A stretch of 17,268 bases of DNA from positions 1 through 17,268 of the forward strand of contig NZ_CAKUBT010000027.1 in NCBI RefSeq assembly GCF_934643285.1, written 5' to 3'. Each line of letters opens with the position of its first letter. Position 1 is the stretch's first letter. Shown one piece after another: positions 1 through 7,623 of the stretch. The notes below the pieces were generated by a model. That model had not been told where the DNA came from and ran no database searches. It worked only from the letters and a program-made list of their open reading frames with translations. Both the position numbers and the translations under genes were made by a program. This DNA is from an uncultured Ellagibacter sp. Lineage in GTDB: Bacteria; Actinomycetota; Coriobacteriia; Coriobacteriales; Eggerthellaceae.

Positions 1-222
1 CGCCTCGCCCAGCATCGCGCAGGCACGGGTGCGAAGTACACGCGCGGGCGCGGGCCGCTCACCCTGCTCGCAAGCGCGGAATTCCCCACCAAGCACGACG
101 CGATGAGCGCGGAATACCACTTCAAGCGCCTCACGCGCGACAAGAAAGACGCCCTGCTTGCGAAGGCTGCCGCATCGAAAGAGCCCTTCGAGCGCATACT
201 GGAGGAAGCGTTCGCGAAATAG
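1..222 (+). CDS. GIY-YIG nuclease-like protein (UPF0213/YhbQ type), C-terminal fragment
   Basis: The reading frame is open from the window edge to a TAG at 220-222 and gives 73 residues. The stretch GAKYTRGRGP, followed by a EFPTKHDAM segment and a FKRLTRDKK segment, matches the second half of the small GIY-YIG single-domain proteins of the YhbQ/UPF0213 type. In that family a G-x-G-A-K-Y-T-x-x-R motif is followed by a helix rich in Lys and Arg. The catalytic GIY and YIG motifs lie upstream of the window and cannot be seen. Family members are small proteins (roughly 90-110 residues) linked to DNA processing, although most have no demonstrated role. The gene converges on the DUF1292 gene with a shared hairpin between them. 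The family call is fairly sure; the function is not. Confidence 0.75.
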   Translation, partial: RLAQHRAGTGAKYTRGRGPLTLLASAEFPTKHDAMSAEYHFKRLTRDKKDALLAKAAASKEPFERILEEAFAK

Positions 223-264
223 GGCGCCTCGCAAAGCCAGCCACAGCGAAAAAGGCCAATCAGC

Positions 265-302
265 AACGAAGCGCTGCACCATCGCCGGCACAGCGCTTCG
301 TT
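265..302. terminator. Bidirectional hairpin terminator candidate
   Basis: Perfect 12-bp arms AACGAAGCGCTG (265-276) and CAGCGCTTCGTT (291-302) enclose a 14-nt loop. The hairpin lies between two convergent genes. It has only a weak T-rich tail on the plus side (TTCATTACCTT), and a T5 run some 14 nt beyond the stem on the minus side. Confidence 0.55.
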
Positions 303-334
303 CATTACCTTGATTATCGCAACGGGGGCAACTC

Positions 335-655
335 CTACTCGAACTCGTAGAGGCCCTTCGTCGCTTCCTGGAAAGCGGCGTAGACTTCCATCGCCACGCC
401 TTCGTCCTCCACAAGCTCGAAGCCGGACGGCTGGTCGTCCTCGTCAAATTCCACAGCCTCCAAGATGACCACCTCACCGGAGGAAAGCGCCGGCTCCTCC
501 TCGCTCACCGGGAAGAAAATGCCATAGCGATGACCGCCATGCAGAAGCAGGCCGAGGAACTCCAGAACGGTCGCGTCGCCTTTGGAGTCCTCGAAGTTGA
601 TGGTCAAGCCCTCCTCGACGGGCGGGCAGAAATTAGGGTTCGAACCTTCGCGCAC
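335..655 (-). CDS. DUF1292 domain protein
   Basis: This small acidic protein carries the DUF1292 (YrzB-like) pattern: a hydrophobic strand (LEFLGLLL), the YGIFFPV strand, an EVVILEAVEFDEDD segment, then an acidic FELVEDEG and an amphipathic helix at the C-terminus. No biochemical role is established for the family. The frame stays open up to an ATG at 775, but that start would place the secDF terminator hairpin (731-762) inside the coding region. A GTG at 655 has a good Shine-Dalgarno (GAGAGGAG, 6-nt spacer) and gives 106 residues. A TTG at 607 behind GAGGAGG is a second option and would give a 90-residue protein close to the bare domain. The gene lies downstream of secDF on the same strand but is separated from it by that terminator. 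The domain call is moderately sure and the start is uncertain. Confidence 0.62.
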   Translation of the reverse strand: MREGSNPNFCPPVEEGLTINFEDSKGDATVLEFLGLLLHGGHRYGIFFPVSEEEPALSSGEVVILEAVEFDEDDQPSGFELVEDEGVAMEVYAAFQEATKGLYEFE

Positions 656-730
656 GGGGCGCTCCTCTCTCTTCGCGCACCGATCAGGTGCGGCATTCTC
701 GTAGCTGTAAGTCTTACCCGTAAGTATAAA

Positions 731-762
731 GCGAGCCCCCGCCTTATCGTGCGAGGGCTCGC
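731..762 (-). terminator. Rho-independent terminator of secDF
   Basis: On the minus strand a GCGAGCCC arm pairs perfectly with GGGCTCGC across a 16-nt loop, and TTTATACTTA follows. The hairpin starts 42 nt after the secDF stop codon. It separates secDF from the DUF1292 gene. Confidence 0.7.
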
Positions 763-804
763 AAATCAATCGCATTCGCGCAACCCGGCAAAAGCCGCTC
801 CGCC

Positions 805-3393
805 TTACCTCTTCCCCTTGCGCTCGGCACGCGAAGGCTTCTTCTTGCCGAAGTCGGGCGAAACCGCCGCATCATGAGGCGACACTGCCGAAGTCACAGC
901 CGTCGTACCCTCGGAAGCGCCAGCGTCCACCGAAGAAGCCACATCGCCAGCAGCCGCCGCAGCCACAGCGGGGACAGCCGCACCCAGAAGGCGGTTCAAG
1001 AACCAGCGCTGGATGTCGTTGCCGTACTTCTTCTGCAGCTTCTTGAAGCGCGGCTCGTGCGTCTTCCAGATGACGTAGAGCGGCGTCGCGATGGCGTAGG
1101 ACGAGTAGCAGCCGCACACGAGGCCGATCGTCATGGCAAGCGCGAAGTCCTTCAGCGTCTCGCCGCCGAACAGCAGCATCGCCACAACCGGGATGAGCGA
1201 GGTGATCGAGGTGTTGAGCGAACGCACGAGAACCTCGTTCACCGAGTGGTTCGCCATGGTGGCGAAGGTGCACTTCACCGAGTCGTCCTTCATGTTCTCG
1301 TTGATGCGGTGGAACACGACCACCGTGTCGTAGAGCGAGTAGCCCAAGATGGTGAGCAGGGCGGCGATGGTGTTCGGAGTGATTTCGCGACCGACGAGCA
1401 CGTAGACGCCCACGACGATGATAAGGTCATGCAGCAGCGCCACGACCGCCGTCACGCCCATCTTCGGATCGCGGAAGCGGATCGAGATGTAGGCGATGAT
1501 CAGCAGCAACGAAATAAAGAACGCGACCGCCGACGACTGGATGACGCTTGCGCCCCAGTCAGGGCCGATCGTGGTGACCTCGAAGCTGTCGGTGGTCCAG
1601 CCGAAGGCGTCCGCCACCTCGTTCGCCGTCACCGTCGCATCTTCGGCGGAAGTCGTGGTAGTGCGGACGAGGAAGCCCGGCTCGCCGTCCGCCGTCGTGG
1701 TCTGGATGACCGCGTCGGGCTCGCCCGCATCGCTGAACGCGTCGCGGACCTGCTCGGTCGTCACGTCGCCCGTGCCGTGGAAGGTCACCGACGTGCCGCC
1801 GACGAACTCGATGCCGAAGTTCATACCGCGCACGCCGACGATGATGGCGACAAGCACCATCGCGCAGCATGCCGCGGTGAGGAAGATCTTCTTAAGCCCC
1901 AAAAGGTTGATGTCGAGCTTGATGAAGCGGCCGCGCACGTCCTTGCGCGAAGCGGCCTGCTTCACGCCCTGGAAGTAAGGCACAGCCTCGATGCAGTCCT
2001 CCACACCCCAGAACTTGGGGTGCTTCGCGATGAGCTTCGGGGCGAGAAGGCGGATGAGCGGCGCTTTGAACAGCACCATCATGATAATGTCGCACACGAT
2101 GCCCAAAGCAAGCGTCATGCCGAAGCCCTTGACCGAGGCGCTCGCCAAGAAGAACAGCGTGAGCGCGGAGACGAGCGTCACGAGGTCGGCGTCGATCGAG
2201 GTCAGGATGCCGTGGCGGACGCCCGTGATGGACGCAGCGCGCACGCTTCGGCCCATGCGAATTTCCTCGCGGAAGCGCTCGAGGGTGAGAATCGACGAGT
2301 CGGCTGCCATGCCGATGGTCAAAACGACGCCGGCGATGCCCGCCATAGAAAGGCTGAACAGGCCGAATGCGGAAAGCAGCGCGAGGATGCCCAGATAGAT
2401 CGCCGCGAACACGGCCATTGCCGCCGCAGTGATGACGCCGAGCCCTTCGTAGAACACGAGCAGGTAAATCATGACAATCACAAGGCCGATAAGCGCTACG
2501 AGCACGCCGGACTGCAGCGCATCCTGGCCGAGCGTCGGGCCGACGACCTGGCTTTGCGCATACTCGAAGCTCACAGGCAGCGAGCCGGACTCGAGCACGG
2601 TCTTCATCTGCTTGGCGGCGTCAAGCGTATAGCCGCCGGTGATGGAAACGTTGCCGTCGGAGATGACGGACTGCACGGCAGGAGCAGACTGCACCTCGCC
2701 GTCGAGGATGATGACGATCTGGCCCTTGGTGGGAGCGAGGTCTTCAGTTGCCTCGGCGAAGGCCTTCGTGCCCTCGGAGTCGAGGCGCAGGTTAACCGCA
2801 TAGTCGGTCGAGGTCTGGGAAGCCTGGCCCACGTCGACCTTCTCGAGGTTCGAGCCAGTGATGATCGGCGTGTACGTGCCCTCTTCGACCTTGAGGTGCT
2901 GCACCTCTTCGCTCGGGAAGGAATTGCCGAACGCGTCGGTCACCGTGCCCTGCGTGCCGTATTGGCCGTTCTGAATCTTCGTCTTCACATCGGAATCGGT
3001 GAAGGAGTCAAGTCGCGCGAACTCGAGCTTACCCGTCTTGCCGATGGTGTTGAGCGCTTCCTCGGTGTCGGACAGGCCGGGGATCTGCACGAGAATCTGG
3101 TCGTTGCCCTGAATCTGCACGACTGCCTCAGATGCGCCGAGGGCGTTCACGCGGTTCTCGATGATCGCGCGCGAAGATTCCATGTCCTCAGTGGAAACAT
3201 CCGACCCGTCGTTGTTGTGCGCCGTGAGCACGACCGAAAGGCCACCTTGAATATCGAGGCCTTGATTGATCTTCTCCTGCGGCGGCGTGAACATCACGAT
3301 CGAGCCGATGACCAAAAGCGCCATGACCACGAGCAGCCATACGTTGCGCCTATCCTTATTATGATGTTTCTTCTTTTTCTGAGGTTCCGCCAT
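805..3393 (-). CDS. secDF: Protein translocase subunit SecDF (SecD-SecF fusion)
   Basis: SecDF uses the proton-motive force at the plasma membrane to help SecYEG release exported proteins. The 862-residue protein has the SecD half first: a Lys-rich N-terminus, TM1 (about 17-35), the GLDIQGG motif at 45-51, a large extracytoplasmic region to about 290, and five further TMs. The TM4 motif GMAADSS holds Asp365, matching the proton-path Asp of the family. The SecF half follows with TM7 (about 503-520), GIEFVGG at 527-533, and the conserved ILGYSLYDTVVVFHRINEN stretch near 683-701. The last 60 residues form an Ala/Ser/Asp-rich tail with a Lys/Arg-rich end, not typical of the family core. The start ATG at 3393 has AAGGAAG upstream with a 9-nt spacer. 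No yajC precedes it, although yajC often lies between tgt and secD. The fused form is common in Gram-positive bacteria. Confidence 0.97.
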   Translation of the reverse strand: MAEPQKKKKHHNKDRRNVWLLVVMALLVIGSIVMFTPPQEKINQGLDIQGGLSVVLTAHNNDGSDVSTEDMESSRAIIENRVNALGASEAVVQIQGNDQILVQIPGLSDTEEALNTIGKTGKLEFARLDSFTDSDVKTKIQNGQYGTQGTVTDAFGNSFPSEEVQHLKVEEGTYTPIITGSNLEKVDVGQASQTSTDYAVNLRLDSEGTKAFAEATEDLAPTKGQIVIILDGEVQSAPAVQSVISDGNVSITGGYTLDAAKQMKTVLESGSLPVSFEYAQSQVVGPTLGQDALQSGVLVALIGLVIVMIYLLVFYEGLGVITAAAMAVFAAIYLGILALLSAFGLFSLSMAGIAGVVLTIGMAADSSILTLERFREEIRMGRSVRAASITGVRHGILTSIDADLVTLVSALTLFFLASASVKGFGMTLALGIVCDIIMMVLFKAPLIRLLAPKLIAKHPKFWGVEDCIEAVPYFQGVKQAASRKDVRGRFIKLDINLLGLKKIFLTAACCAMVLVAIIVGVRGMNFGIEFVGGTSVTFHGTGDVTTEQVRDAFSDAGEPDAVIQTTTADGEPGFLVRTTTTSAEDATVTANEVADAFGWTTDSFEVTTIGPDWGASVIQSSAVAFFISLLLIIAYISIRFRDPKMGVTAVVALLHDLIIVVGVYVLVGREITPNTIAALLTILGYSLYDTVVVFHRINENMKDDSVKCTFATMANHSVNEVLVRSLNTSITSLIPVVAMLLFGGETLKDFALAMTIGLVCGCYSSYAIATPLYVIWKTHEPRFKKLQKKYGNDIQRWFLNRLLGAAVPAVAAAAAGDVASSVDAGASEGTTAVTSAVSPHDAAVSPDFGKKKPSRAERKGKR

Positions 3394-3721
3394 GTGCGTT
3401 TTCTTCCTTGCCCTGTCCCCCTACCGCAAAACCATGCGCGACGGGAAATCTGCCAGTAAACCTAACCCTCACATTTTTGCACAACTAAGCCGCATGAGAA
3501 AGCAACTTGCGGCATGTTGCAAAAAATTATTCTTAAAGGTAGATAAAATTGCGGTAAAGAAGCTTGGCAAAACGCCGAAGGACATCGTCGGGAAGCGCCC
3601 CATCGTCAGGATGCTTGCATTCCGATGCGGGTGCGCTATGCTGCTGATATCGACCTCACATGGCCGCAAAATCGCAAGAGCGCGACCCCGAACAACGTTG
3701 CGCCGACGAAGGATGAAAAAC
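3394..3721. other. Intergenic region between secDF and the DMT transporter
   Basis: This 328-bp divergent spacer shows no convincing gene. It contains an AT-rich stretch around 3515-3555 and must hold the promoters of both flanking genes. The frame of the transporter stays open through most of it, but the translation there does not resemble a transporter. Confidence 0.6.
3615..3642 (+). promoter_or_regulatory. Candidate promoter of the DMT transporter gene
   Basis: TTGCAT (3615-3620) and TATGCT (3637-3642) are separated by 16 bp and would give a leader of about 70 nt. A second, weaker option lies in the AT-rich stretch, where TAAAAT (3544-3549) could act as a -10. Neither is a strong match. 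Confidence 0.3.
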
Positions 3722-4659
3722 ATGCCCATTATTCTTGGATTTCTGGCAGGTGTCGGCCTTCCCATACAGACGAGCGTAAACACACGGTTACGGAAAAAGG
3801 TAGGCTCCCCCTTCAACGCAGCCCTGGTGTCGTTTCTTGTAGGGCTATTGTTTCTGTCCGCATTGTTGCTGGTCACCGGGCAGGGGCTGCATATCCCTTT
3901 CGCACAATTGCTGAATGAGCCCGCATGGATCTGGATCGGCGGCATTTGCGGCGTGGTGTTTCTGACGGGAAACATCTTGCTGTTTCCGAAACTAGGCGGA
4001 GTGCAGACGGTCGTGCTTCCAGTTCTCGGCCAAATCTTAATGGGACTGACCATTGACAATTTCGGGCTGTTCTATTCGCAGCAAACGTCATTGACCGTAT
4101 TCCGCATTGCAGGCGCGGTGCTGGTGCTTCTCGGTGTGGTTTTGGTTTCGACGGCGAAAGAAAGCAAGGCGGACCGCACCACTCGGCAAAACTCAGCACC
4201 TGCCTCTTTATGGCTCTGGAGGGCGTTCTCCGTCTTTAGCGGAATGGCAGTCGCAACCCAAACTGCCGTAAACGGATACCTTGGGGTAGCGGCAGGTTCC
4301 CCGATAAAAGCATCCGTTATCTCGTTCATCGTCGGAATAATCTTGTTGGCGATTATCTGCATCGTCTTGCGTTTAAAGAATGGGAAACCAGAGTCAGAGG
4401 AAGAGAAACCGACTAAAACCCCTGGTGGATGTGGATTGGCGGAATCCTTGGCGGACTATACGTTCTCGCAAATGTCTATCTGTCGAGAATCATAGGAACC
4501 GGAATGACGGTTGTCGTTCTTCTGGTCGGCTCCACGACGGGCGACATTCTGGTCGATCATTTCGGGATATTCGAGTCTCCGAAAAAGGCAGTTAACAGGC
4601 AGAAAATACTCGGCGTCCTCATCATGATTCTCGGGGCCGCCGCAATTAAGCTGCTGTAA
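3722..4659 (+). pseudogene. DMT-family transporter (DUF606/YdcZ-like), split by a one-base frameshift
   Basis: The family consists of small-molecule membrane transporters of unknown substrate made of two tandem DUF606 halves, each with about five TMs. The first half (residues 1 to about 143) is intact. The second half begins with GMAVATQTAVN, parallel to GVGLPIQTSVN in the first, but the frame leaves the family after residue 234 and stops at 4495. The missing part is encoded in another frame from about 4423 to 4659 (WWMWIGGILGG through to an AAIKLL end) and parallels AWIWIGGICGV of the first half. Adding one C to the C4 run at 4419-4422 joins the two parts into a normal protein of about 312 residues. 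The start ATG at 3722 has AAGGA upstream with an 8-nt spacer; an ATG at 3713 is also in frame. The break may be a real mutation, a switchable site or a consensus error. Confidence 0.85.
4419..4422 (+). other. Frameshift site in the transporter gene
   Basis: AAAACCCCTGG here should read with five C to continue the second DUF606 half. With the extra base the codons read Lys-Thr-Pro-Trp-Trp-Met-Trp-Ile-Gly-Gly. The downstream frame shows no further defects up to its stop at 4659. Confidence 0.8.
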
Positions 4660-4790
4660 GGGGCATCAAAATGAAGACGCAGCCTTCGTATAGCAGGTCA
4701 ATGAAAGCGCCTTCAACACACCCTATAGCCTAGCGCTATCGCCAAAAGCGCTATCCCCAATTCCTACAACTATCCCCTGCAACCAACACG

Positions 4791-4830
4791 AGCCCCCGGC
4801 TTTCCCTGATTGCAGGGGAAGCCGGGGGCT
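4791..4830. terminator. Bidirectional terminator between convergent genes
   Basis: AGCCCCCGGCTTTCCC (4791-4806) pairs with GGGGAAGCCGGGGGCT (4815-4830) across an 8-nt loop with one G-T wobble, and TTT overlaps the plus-side end. The strong GC-rich hairpin serves the transporter gene and the envelope operon, which end on either side of it. Confidence 0.8.
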
Positions 4831-4852
4831 TTCAACGCCGCAGAAGCGCTAC

Positions 4853-5284
4853 TTACGATTGATTCTCCTTATCCGGGGATCCTCCTTGTTCATTGGAGTC
4901 CAGAACAGAGGGGTCCAGAACCCGTTCTTGGGCAGAGTCTTTAGCTCCATTCAAATGAAGCTCATTTGCGCTAAGAATGATGTGGGCGAAAGCGCATATT
5001 GTAAGGAGACCAGCGAGCACAAAAAAAGCTGGCAAAGCAATGCTTAACAAGTCGAAGACATTCTTTGCCGCGTTTGCGCCAAACGCCATAGCTTGATAAG
5101 AATCCGAGTAGTAATCAGCCCCGTATTCTTTTGAGCCTAGATGCGAAACATCCCCACCATAGCCCGCAGGGTAGAACGTTGCATCCTGAGCGATTCCATT
5201 TAAAGAAATGCCAACCAGAATGAAACCGATGCCTATCAGTATTCCAATTATTGGACATACAAGACTGCGCACATTTCGCTTCAC
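4853..5284 (-). CDS. Hypothetical two-TM membrane protein
   Basis: I do not recognise this family. The 143-residue protein has a short basic N-terminus, TM1 at about 9-29, an external loop of about 50 residues rich in Tyr, Gly and Ala (including EYGADYYSDSYQ), TM2 at about 79-105, and a hydrophilic, acidic cytoplasmic tail ending in KENQS. The chosen start is GTG 5284, preceded by AGGAAGG with a 6-nt spacer. The frame stays open to an ATG at 5353, but that start has no such site and would add 23 residues. The gene is third in a run of three minus-strand genes, 97 nt after the TPR protein, and is followed by a strong terminator. Codon choice is more A/T-rich than in secDF or tgt. The operon context suggests an envelope role shared with its two upstream neighbours; nothing more specific can be claimed. 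Confidence 0.65.
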   Translation of the reverse strand: MKRNVRSLVCPIIGILIGIGFILVGISLNGIAQDATFYPAGYGGDVSHLGSKEYGADYYSDSYQAMAFGANAAKNVFDLLSIALPAFFVLAGLLTICAFAHIILSANELHLNGAKDSAQERVLDPSVLDSNEQGGSPDKENQS

Positions 5285-5381
5285 AATAATCCTTCCTCTT
5301 TTGGGTACTGTCGCTCCAGCGCGTTCGAAGCCAATGTCAAAGTAACATGCCAACTTCTTTCCTGTACAAAATGCAAATGCG

Positions 5382-6503
5382 CTAGTTAGACACTGTCTTC
5401 GTGTCGTAAATCACATTGCACGAATACTCATAATTGAAATGAGCGCTATACGCATCATCATATTTGTTATACGAGAGGGCAAACGAACCGCCTTGGTATG
5501 TCAGTTCAGTATTGTCCTTTTCGTACAGAGTATCCGGAAGTCCATCGAAGGTTACATCGAATGAGGCTTTGTCCTTAGAGGTCTTCACCAGCGAAGACAG
5601 CGATGAATAATTAGTGGGGTATTCGAACTCTGCACTCCCTTTATATCGAATTGTCCCATCATCGTTGATGATACAGCTGATTTCGAGCTTGTATTGCCCG
5701 GCCATATCGAGGTCCCAGCCCTCCCAGCGGTTATCTCCAGCACTCCAATATTGCTTCGTTGAACCAGTTGCCGTCCCAGAATTAATCCAAGTTCCACATA
5801 GATCAACAATTTGCTGATTGTCCGAAAGGGTTTTCAGGCGCGATGCCACACTTATATCCTTATATTCGAAATCTTCAGGAAGCGATTCGAATTTGTCCTG
5901 AGCTCGGCCAAGGTGACCTTGATCATATTCTTTCTCGGCATCAAGCAGATTCAAGGCATTTTGACACAACTCAGCTTTTGACGACGCATCTTGATAGTCA
6001 CCAGCTTGGAGGAAGGCACTTCTCGCATCGCTGAGAGAGCCGCTCTCGAAAAGAGCCCGACCTCTTCCGTAGAACGCTTCCTTACGACACTCGACAGAGT
6101 CTTCGACGTCCAGCCCGTCAAGGCTTGCCAACGCCGCCTCATAGTCACCGTCGGCAAGAGCGATCATCGCATCGCAATACGAAATATAGTCACTTGCATC
6201 GTCTTTGTTCGACCTCGAAAAACAATCCTTTGCTTCTTGGTAATTTCCCTGCCCCAAGCATTCCATTCCTCTGCCGTATTCATATGAAGGGACGGCGACG
6301 AACGCGACAATTAGCTCAATCACAACAACCGCAGCAAAACACGCAGAAACGATTGCAACTTTTCTCTTTGGAAAATGTCTCTCGTTTATTTCGGCACCTG
6401 TGTTTTCCTCTTGAGGTTCCTCACTCAATTCAGGAGAAACGCTCTCCCTATCATCATTCTCGACCCCTACTGAATCAGACTGTCTATCTCTCTCTTCTTC
6501 CAT
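5382..6503 (-). CDS. Membrane-anchored TPR-repeat protein
   Basis: The 373-residue protein starts with about 45 very acidic cytoplasmic residues. A basic stop (FPKRK) and one TM (about 49-71) follow, so the rest should face outward. Residues of about 74-235 form TPR-like helical repeats with the spacing GxYxEAxxxF, for example GNYQEAKDCF, GDYEAALASL, GSLSDARSAF and GHLGRAQDKF. The final 135 residues are rich in strands, with CGTWINSG and several Tyr/Trp strands, and look like a small beta domain. No catalytic motif is visible; repeats of this kind usually bind protein partners. TTG 6509, ATG 6506 and ATG 6503 are all possible starts; ATG 6503 has the best spacing (6 nt) from AAAGG. The gene lies 30 nt after the lipoprotein gene and is surely cotranscribed with it. 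The exact function is unknown. Confidence 0.75.
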   Translation of the reverse strand: MEEERDRQSDSVGVENDDRESVSPELSEEPQEENTGAEINERHFPKRKVAIVSACFAAVVVIELIVAFVAVPSYEYGRGMECLGQGNYQEAKDCFSRSNKDDASDYISYCDAMIALADGDYEAALASLDGLDVEDSVECRKEAFYGRGRALFESGSLSDARSAFLQAGDYQDASSKAELCQNALNLLDAEKEYDQGHLGRAQDKFESLPEDFEYKDISVASRLKTLSDNQQIVDLCGTWINSGTATGSTKQYWSAGDNRWEGWDLDMAGQYKLEISCIINDDGTIRYKGSAEFEYPTNYSSLSSLVKTSKDKASFDVTFDGLPDTLYEKDNTELTYQGGSFALSYNKYDDAYSAHFNYEYSCNVIYDTKTVSN

Positions 6504-6533
6504 CATCAACCTTTCCCTTTCTCGTTAACTTGC

Positions 6534-7187
6534 CTAGCATTTTTCGAAGCCCAGATCAGAAAGCGTCGCGCCCGTTCCGCTTTCAATTAAAATGTCCTTA
6601 ATCCCTGAAACCAAACTGCGCACATCGGAACTATTGTCGGAAATCAATCCCTTGCCCGACGTCGTTGCATGACCATCAATCCGCATACCACTAGCGGAAT
6701 AGTCATCCCACTTAACTTGAGACCCCAAAGAATACGTTCCTAAGTCGAGAACGCCCGTCCCCTTTTCGCCCAAAGACGCATATCCTATATTCGTGTTTGC
6801 TCGGCCTTGTAGTTCTGCTTCTGCTTGGTGGTAAGGGATAGAGAGGTCGAGCTCAACAAGCATGCCGGAAGAGCTCACACTTAAATCTGACTCGTATCGG
6901 CATTTCAGATTTCCATCTTGCCTCGCCTCGACAGAAACCTTGTAGTTTTTCCCGGGGTAATCTTTCGTTACCCCACCCTTCTCCCTAGCGTATTCAACAA
7001 AGAGCCAGAATCGGCAATCTGCTTCTTTTAAGCTAATTTCATCAGAGGGTTCAAGGGATTCATACAGTTCAAGCGCTTCTCGGTAAGAGCCCTCGTCAAA
7101 TAGCTTGTCTGCTTTCGACTCATTTGTTGCGCATCCGCTCAGCAAAACGCATAACACCATCGCAAAAACGGCAAGGCAGCGTTTCAT
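6534..7187 (-). CDS. Putative lipoprotein with a short TPR-like segment
   Basis: The 217-residue protein begins with a lipoprotein signal peptide: MKR, a hydrophobic core, and a lipobox LSGC with the lipidated Cys at 19. It should be anchored to the outer face of the membrane. Just after the anchor is one TPR-like helix pair (DEGSYREALELYESL), which resembles the repeats of the next gene. The remainder, with alternating hydrophilic strands and many Gly and Ser, looks like a beta-rich domain of unknown family. The start ATG 7187 has a strong Shine-Dalgarno (AGGGGG, 5-nt spacer after TCGTA). It is the first gene of the minus-strand envelope operon and is divergent from the XRE regulator. The 108-bp spacer holds a perfect palindrome. 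Function unknown. Confidence 0.75.
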   Translation of the reverse strand: MKRCLAVFAMVLCVLLSGCATNESKADKLFDEGSYREALELYESLEPSDEISLKEADCRFWLFVEYAREKGGVTKDYPGKNYKVSVEARQDGNLKCRYESDLSVSSSGMLVELDLSIPYHQAEAELQGRANTNIGYASLGEKGTGVLDLGTYSLGSQVKWDDYSASGMRIDGHATTSGKGLISDNSSDVRSLVSGIKDILIESGTGATLSDLGFEKC

Positions 7188-7250
7188 TACGACCCCCTAA
7201 TCACTTCAACTTATCCCGACAACTAGTAGCGATTCCGTTTGCTAGCTTAG

Positions 7251-7269
7251 ATATCCCAAATTGGGATAT
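7251..7269. promoter_or_regulatory. Palindromic operator between the lipoprotein operon and the XRE gene
   Basis: ATATCCCAA, one central A, and TTGGGATAT form a perfect 9-1-9 palindrome 26 bp upstream of the XRE start codon. A related half-site (TTATCCCGA) lies at 7211-7219, nearer the lipoprotein gene. The size and position suit a dimeric HTH_3 repressor controlling itself and the divergent operon. TTGGGA (7261-7266) with TATCGT (7284-7289) at 17 bp could be the XRE promoter, so the operator would cover its -35. Confidence 0.6.
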
Positions 7270-7295
7270 TTTGAATCATAGCATATCGTCAGCGC

Positions 7296-7529
7296 ATGGA
7301 TATTGAAGCGAACACCATTATTGGCGCCTTTTTGCGCAGCGCTCGTCGCCGAGAGCAGTTGACTCAGAGCGATCTAGCTACTCTGCTGAATAAGCCTCAA
7401 TCCTATGTGTCAAAAATCGAGTCGGGAGAACGTAGCCTTCATGTCTCTGAGCTATTCGACTATTCGAATGCGCTAAATGTTCCCCCCGAAGACTTAGTTG
7501 CAGCAATGCGGGTGCATCTCGATAAGTAA
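7296..7529 (+). CDS. XRE-family helix-turn-helix regulator
   Basis: This 77-residue protein is essentially one HTH_3 domain: residues of about 8-65 include RSARRREQLTQSDLATLL, then KPQSYVSKIESGERSL as turn and recognition helix, and a closing helix around FDYSNALNV. It has no effector domain, so it resembles small SinR/Cro-type DNA-binding proteins that act as dimers. It sits divergently to the lipoprotein operon with a palindrome in the shared spacer, so regulation of that operon and of itself is likely. No clear ribosome binding site precedes ATG 7296. The candidate -10 at 7284-7289 would start the transcript at or near the ATG, so a leaderless message is possible. The domain call is sure; the target is inferred. 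Confidence 0.85.
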   Translation: MDIEANTIIGAFLRSARRREQLTQSDLATLLNKPQSYVSKIESGERSLHVSELFDYSNALNVPPEDLVAAMRVHLDK

Positions 7530-7591
7530 CTTGTTCCAATGGGGCAATAACCGCTTTCGACCAATACGTTATTAACCTCAATCCACCTGTA

Positions 7592-7614
7592 GGCCCGCAA
7601 AGCCTGCGAGGGCC
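7592..7614. terminator. Weak hairpin between convergent genes
   Basis: GGCCCGCA (7592-7599) pairs with TGC-GA-GGGCC (7605-7614) with a two-base bulge. Outer GTAGG and CCTAC segments could extend it. It lies where the XRE gene and the ATPase gene converge but has no T run on either strand. Confidence 0.3.
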
Positions 7615-7623
7615 GTATGCGAC

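Noticed and set aside
636..647. tRNA-like GGTTCGAACC motif
   Set aside because: The flanks do not form a T-stem, and no acceptor or anticodon arm is present. It is a chance palindrome in coding sequence.
656..775. N-terminal extension of the DUF1292 protein to ATG 775
   Set aside because: It would run through the secDF terminator hairpin and adds no family-like sequence; GTG 655 has a much better ribosome site.
874..3459. Very long open frame on the plus strand opposite secDF
   Set aside because: It is the GC-rich antisense shadow of secDF. Its translation is low-complexity in Arg, His and Asp, with no family features.
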